The translations under genes and the position numbers were made by a program. A DNA stretch of 64,000 nt, taken from the NCBI GenBank assembly GCA_022749755.1, contig JAGQDM010000070.1, positions 5,133,183 to 5,197,182 of the forward strand, read 5' to 3'. Positions 62,907 to 64,000 of this stretch are shown here, in pieces; within the stretch, counting starts at the first letter, position 1; every line of letters begins with the position of its first letter. Source of the stretch: Azadirachta indica (lineage: Eukaryota > Streptophyta > Magnoliopsida > Sapindales > Meliaceae). The notes below the pieces were generated by a model. The model did no database searches. It was not told the origin of the DNA and worked only from the letters and a program-made list of their open reading frames with translations.

Positions 62907-64000
62907 TGTTGTGCATTTTGACGAATGCAAGTGTACATTGTCGCAAATCAAGTAATATAGGGTGAGCAAAGTATCGTTCCCACGAGAATAATAGCTGATG
63001 AATTACCGAATATAGTTTTTTTTAAATTTATTTGAATAACTAAAAAAAATGTGATACAAAAAATTAAAAGAAATTTAAATAACTACAATTTAATACATAC
63101 AATCAAAAAGGAAAATATCAATGAGAGTAATATCTAGGGCTAATAATTTAACTTAATTTACGCACACCAAGTTCTTCGAGTTCTATTATTCCCATTAGTC
63201 CTTATGTTGCTAGTTTGATTATTCTAACCTATTCGATGTTTCACTTGAGATTAGTTGAATCTATTCCTCGTTTACGTACTTACTATATTTTTACGTAAAC
63301 ACAAAATAAATAGAAATGTATTACGACTAATAATAGTAATAATAATCATTGAATTTCCTACACAAACCACATTGATACATCTCTGTTCAATATGAAATTT
63401 ATGGTATTTATCAACCGATCTAAACACAATAAATATTTCTCAATATTTATTGGTTCATAAATCAATTGATTAATGGCTAGTTAATTAATCGCATTAAATT
63501 CCTGATAAACATGCAACATAGATTATTAATAAAAAACAACACAATAATCAGAACATGATGTTTTCAAAAGATTAAACCATTGCCTTAAGTATTAAATTTA
63601 ACAACTCATAAAAAAGATTTCATAATCAACATTCTCAAGTTCAATCATCTTCAATATATTCAAATATTCACAGATGGTAAATTTAATACAATAAATAAGA
63701 TAAGAGTATAGAGATAAATGAATATAGAGAGCTCTTTCTTCCCAATCTTCTCTTACTTTCTTTCCAAACAATTCTCTTTAGCTTTTCTCTATTGCCACTT
63801 TCATTTTCTTCCAAGTTTTTCCCTTTCTAAAAGTGGCTGGCTTCTTCCTCAAACCTCTAAAATATATAACCCTAAGTTTTCCCAAATCAAGCCATTCAAA
63901 ACTCATCAAAAGACTGAGAATTAACTGAAAAAGATGTCTAAAAGAACCCATCGAGCGCAGGAGTGCTCAAATGGCGCAATAGTGTGGTGTAGTCAGTAAG
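62907..64000 (-). repeat. 5' LTR of gypsy element (cut by window end)
   Basis: Plus strand begins tgttgtgcattttgacg and parallels 56626-57712 to the last base. About 370 bases of this LTR should lie beyond the window if it equals the other copy in length. Confidence 0.88.

Larger units (their letters stand above)
56626..64000 (-). mobile_element. Athila/Tat-type Ty3/gypsy element, internally deleted, 5' end outside window
   Basis: Direct repeats at 56626-58083 and from 62907 past the window end are the LTRs. Order on the minus strand: 5' LTR, a PBS-like TTGGCGCCAATGCC, gag relic, aspartic protease relic, integrase C-terminal relic, a long non-coding stretch, polypurine tract, 3' LTR. The reverse transcriptase, RNase H and integrase core are missing, so this copy is non-autonomous. 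The TTGGCGCC primer site is typical of Athila/Tat elements that use tRNA-Asp. Coding relics have multiple stops. Confidence 0.88.

Overview
This window is nuclear DNA from a eudicot plant. It has multi-exon genes with GT-AG introns, AT-rich intergenic DNA, a chloroplast-targeted ferredoxin-NADP reductase, PR-5/thaumatin-like genes and plant-type LTR retrotransposons. The genes would suit a woody rosid such as Citrus, but I cannot prove the genus from sequence alone.

Layout. (1) 0.7-4.8 kb, plus strand: a seven-exon calmodulin-lysine N-methyltransferase. (2) 8.3-9.5 kb and 16.4-17.8 kb, minus strand: two thaumatin-like genes with the same three-exon structure and 16 cysteines each; a separate last exon encodes a hydrophobic C-terminal anchor. 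(3) 20.4-21.2 kb, minus: an intronless cold-shock-domain protein with five CCHC zinc knuckles. (4) 22.5-24.8 kb, minus: nine-exon leaf-type ferredoxin-NADP reductase. (5) 28.3-30.3 kb, minus: an uninterrupted ARMADILLO REPEAT ONLY (ARO) gene. (6) 33.9-42.3 kb: two nested Ty1/copia elements; a decayed element with intact boundaries (TSD AAGAT) sits inside an older, internally deleted Tnt1-like element. (7) 44.2-46.6 kb, minus: ten-exon cytochrome P450 of the CYP85 clan, most like CYP722. (8) 52.5-53.0 kb, minus: a small chloroplast DnaJ (DnaJ11 type) broken by one missing base. (9) 55.6-56.1 kb, plus: a short GARP/Myb-B-motif protein broken by one extra base. (10) 56.6-64.0 kb, minus: an internally deleted Athila/Tat-type Ty3/gypsy element whose 5' LTR runs off the window end.

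The gene order (calmodulin methyltransferase, thaumatin-like, cold-shock protein, ARO, DnaJ11) matches what I recall of Arabidopsis chromosome 4 around At4g35987-At4g36040. The FNR next to ARO instead matches At5g66190-At5g66200. The window therefore looks like an unfractionated ancestor of two Arabidopsis duplicate segments. The genes do not form one pathway; they are independent housekeeping, defence, photosynthesis and (probably) hormone genes in a conserved block, and the retroelements lie in its distal half.

The observations most worth checking are: the donor-embedded stop codon shared by both thaumatin-like genes (a possible anchored/secreted switch by intron retention), the two single-base frameshifts in neighbouring genes, and the nested retroelements. 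I saw no evidence of a wholly new system.
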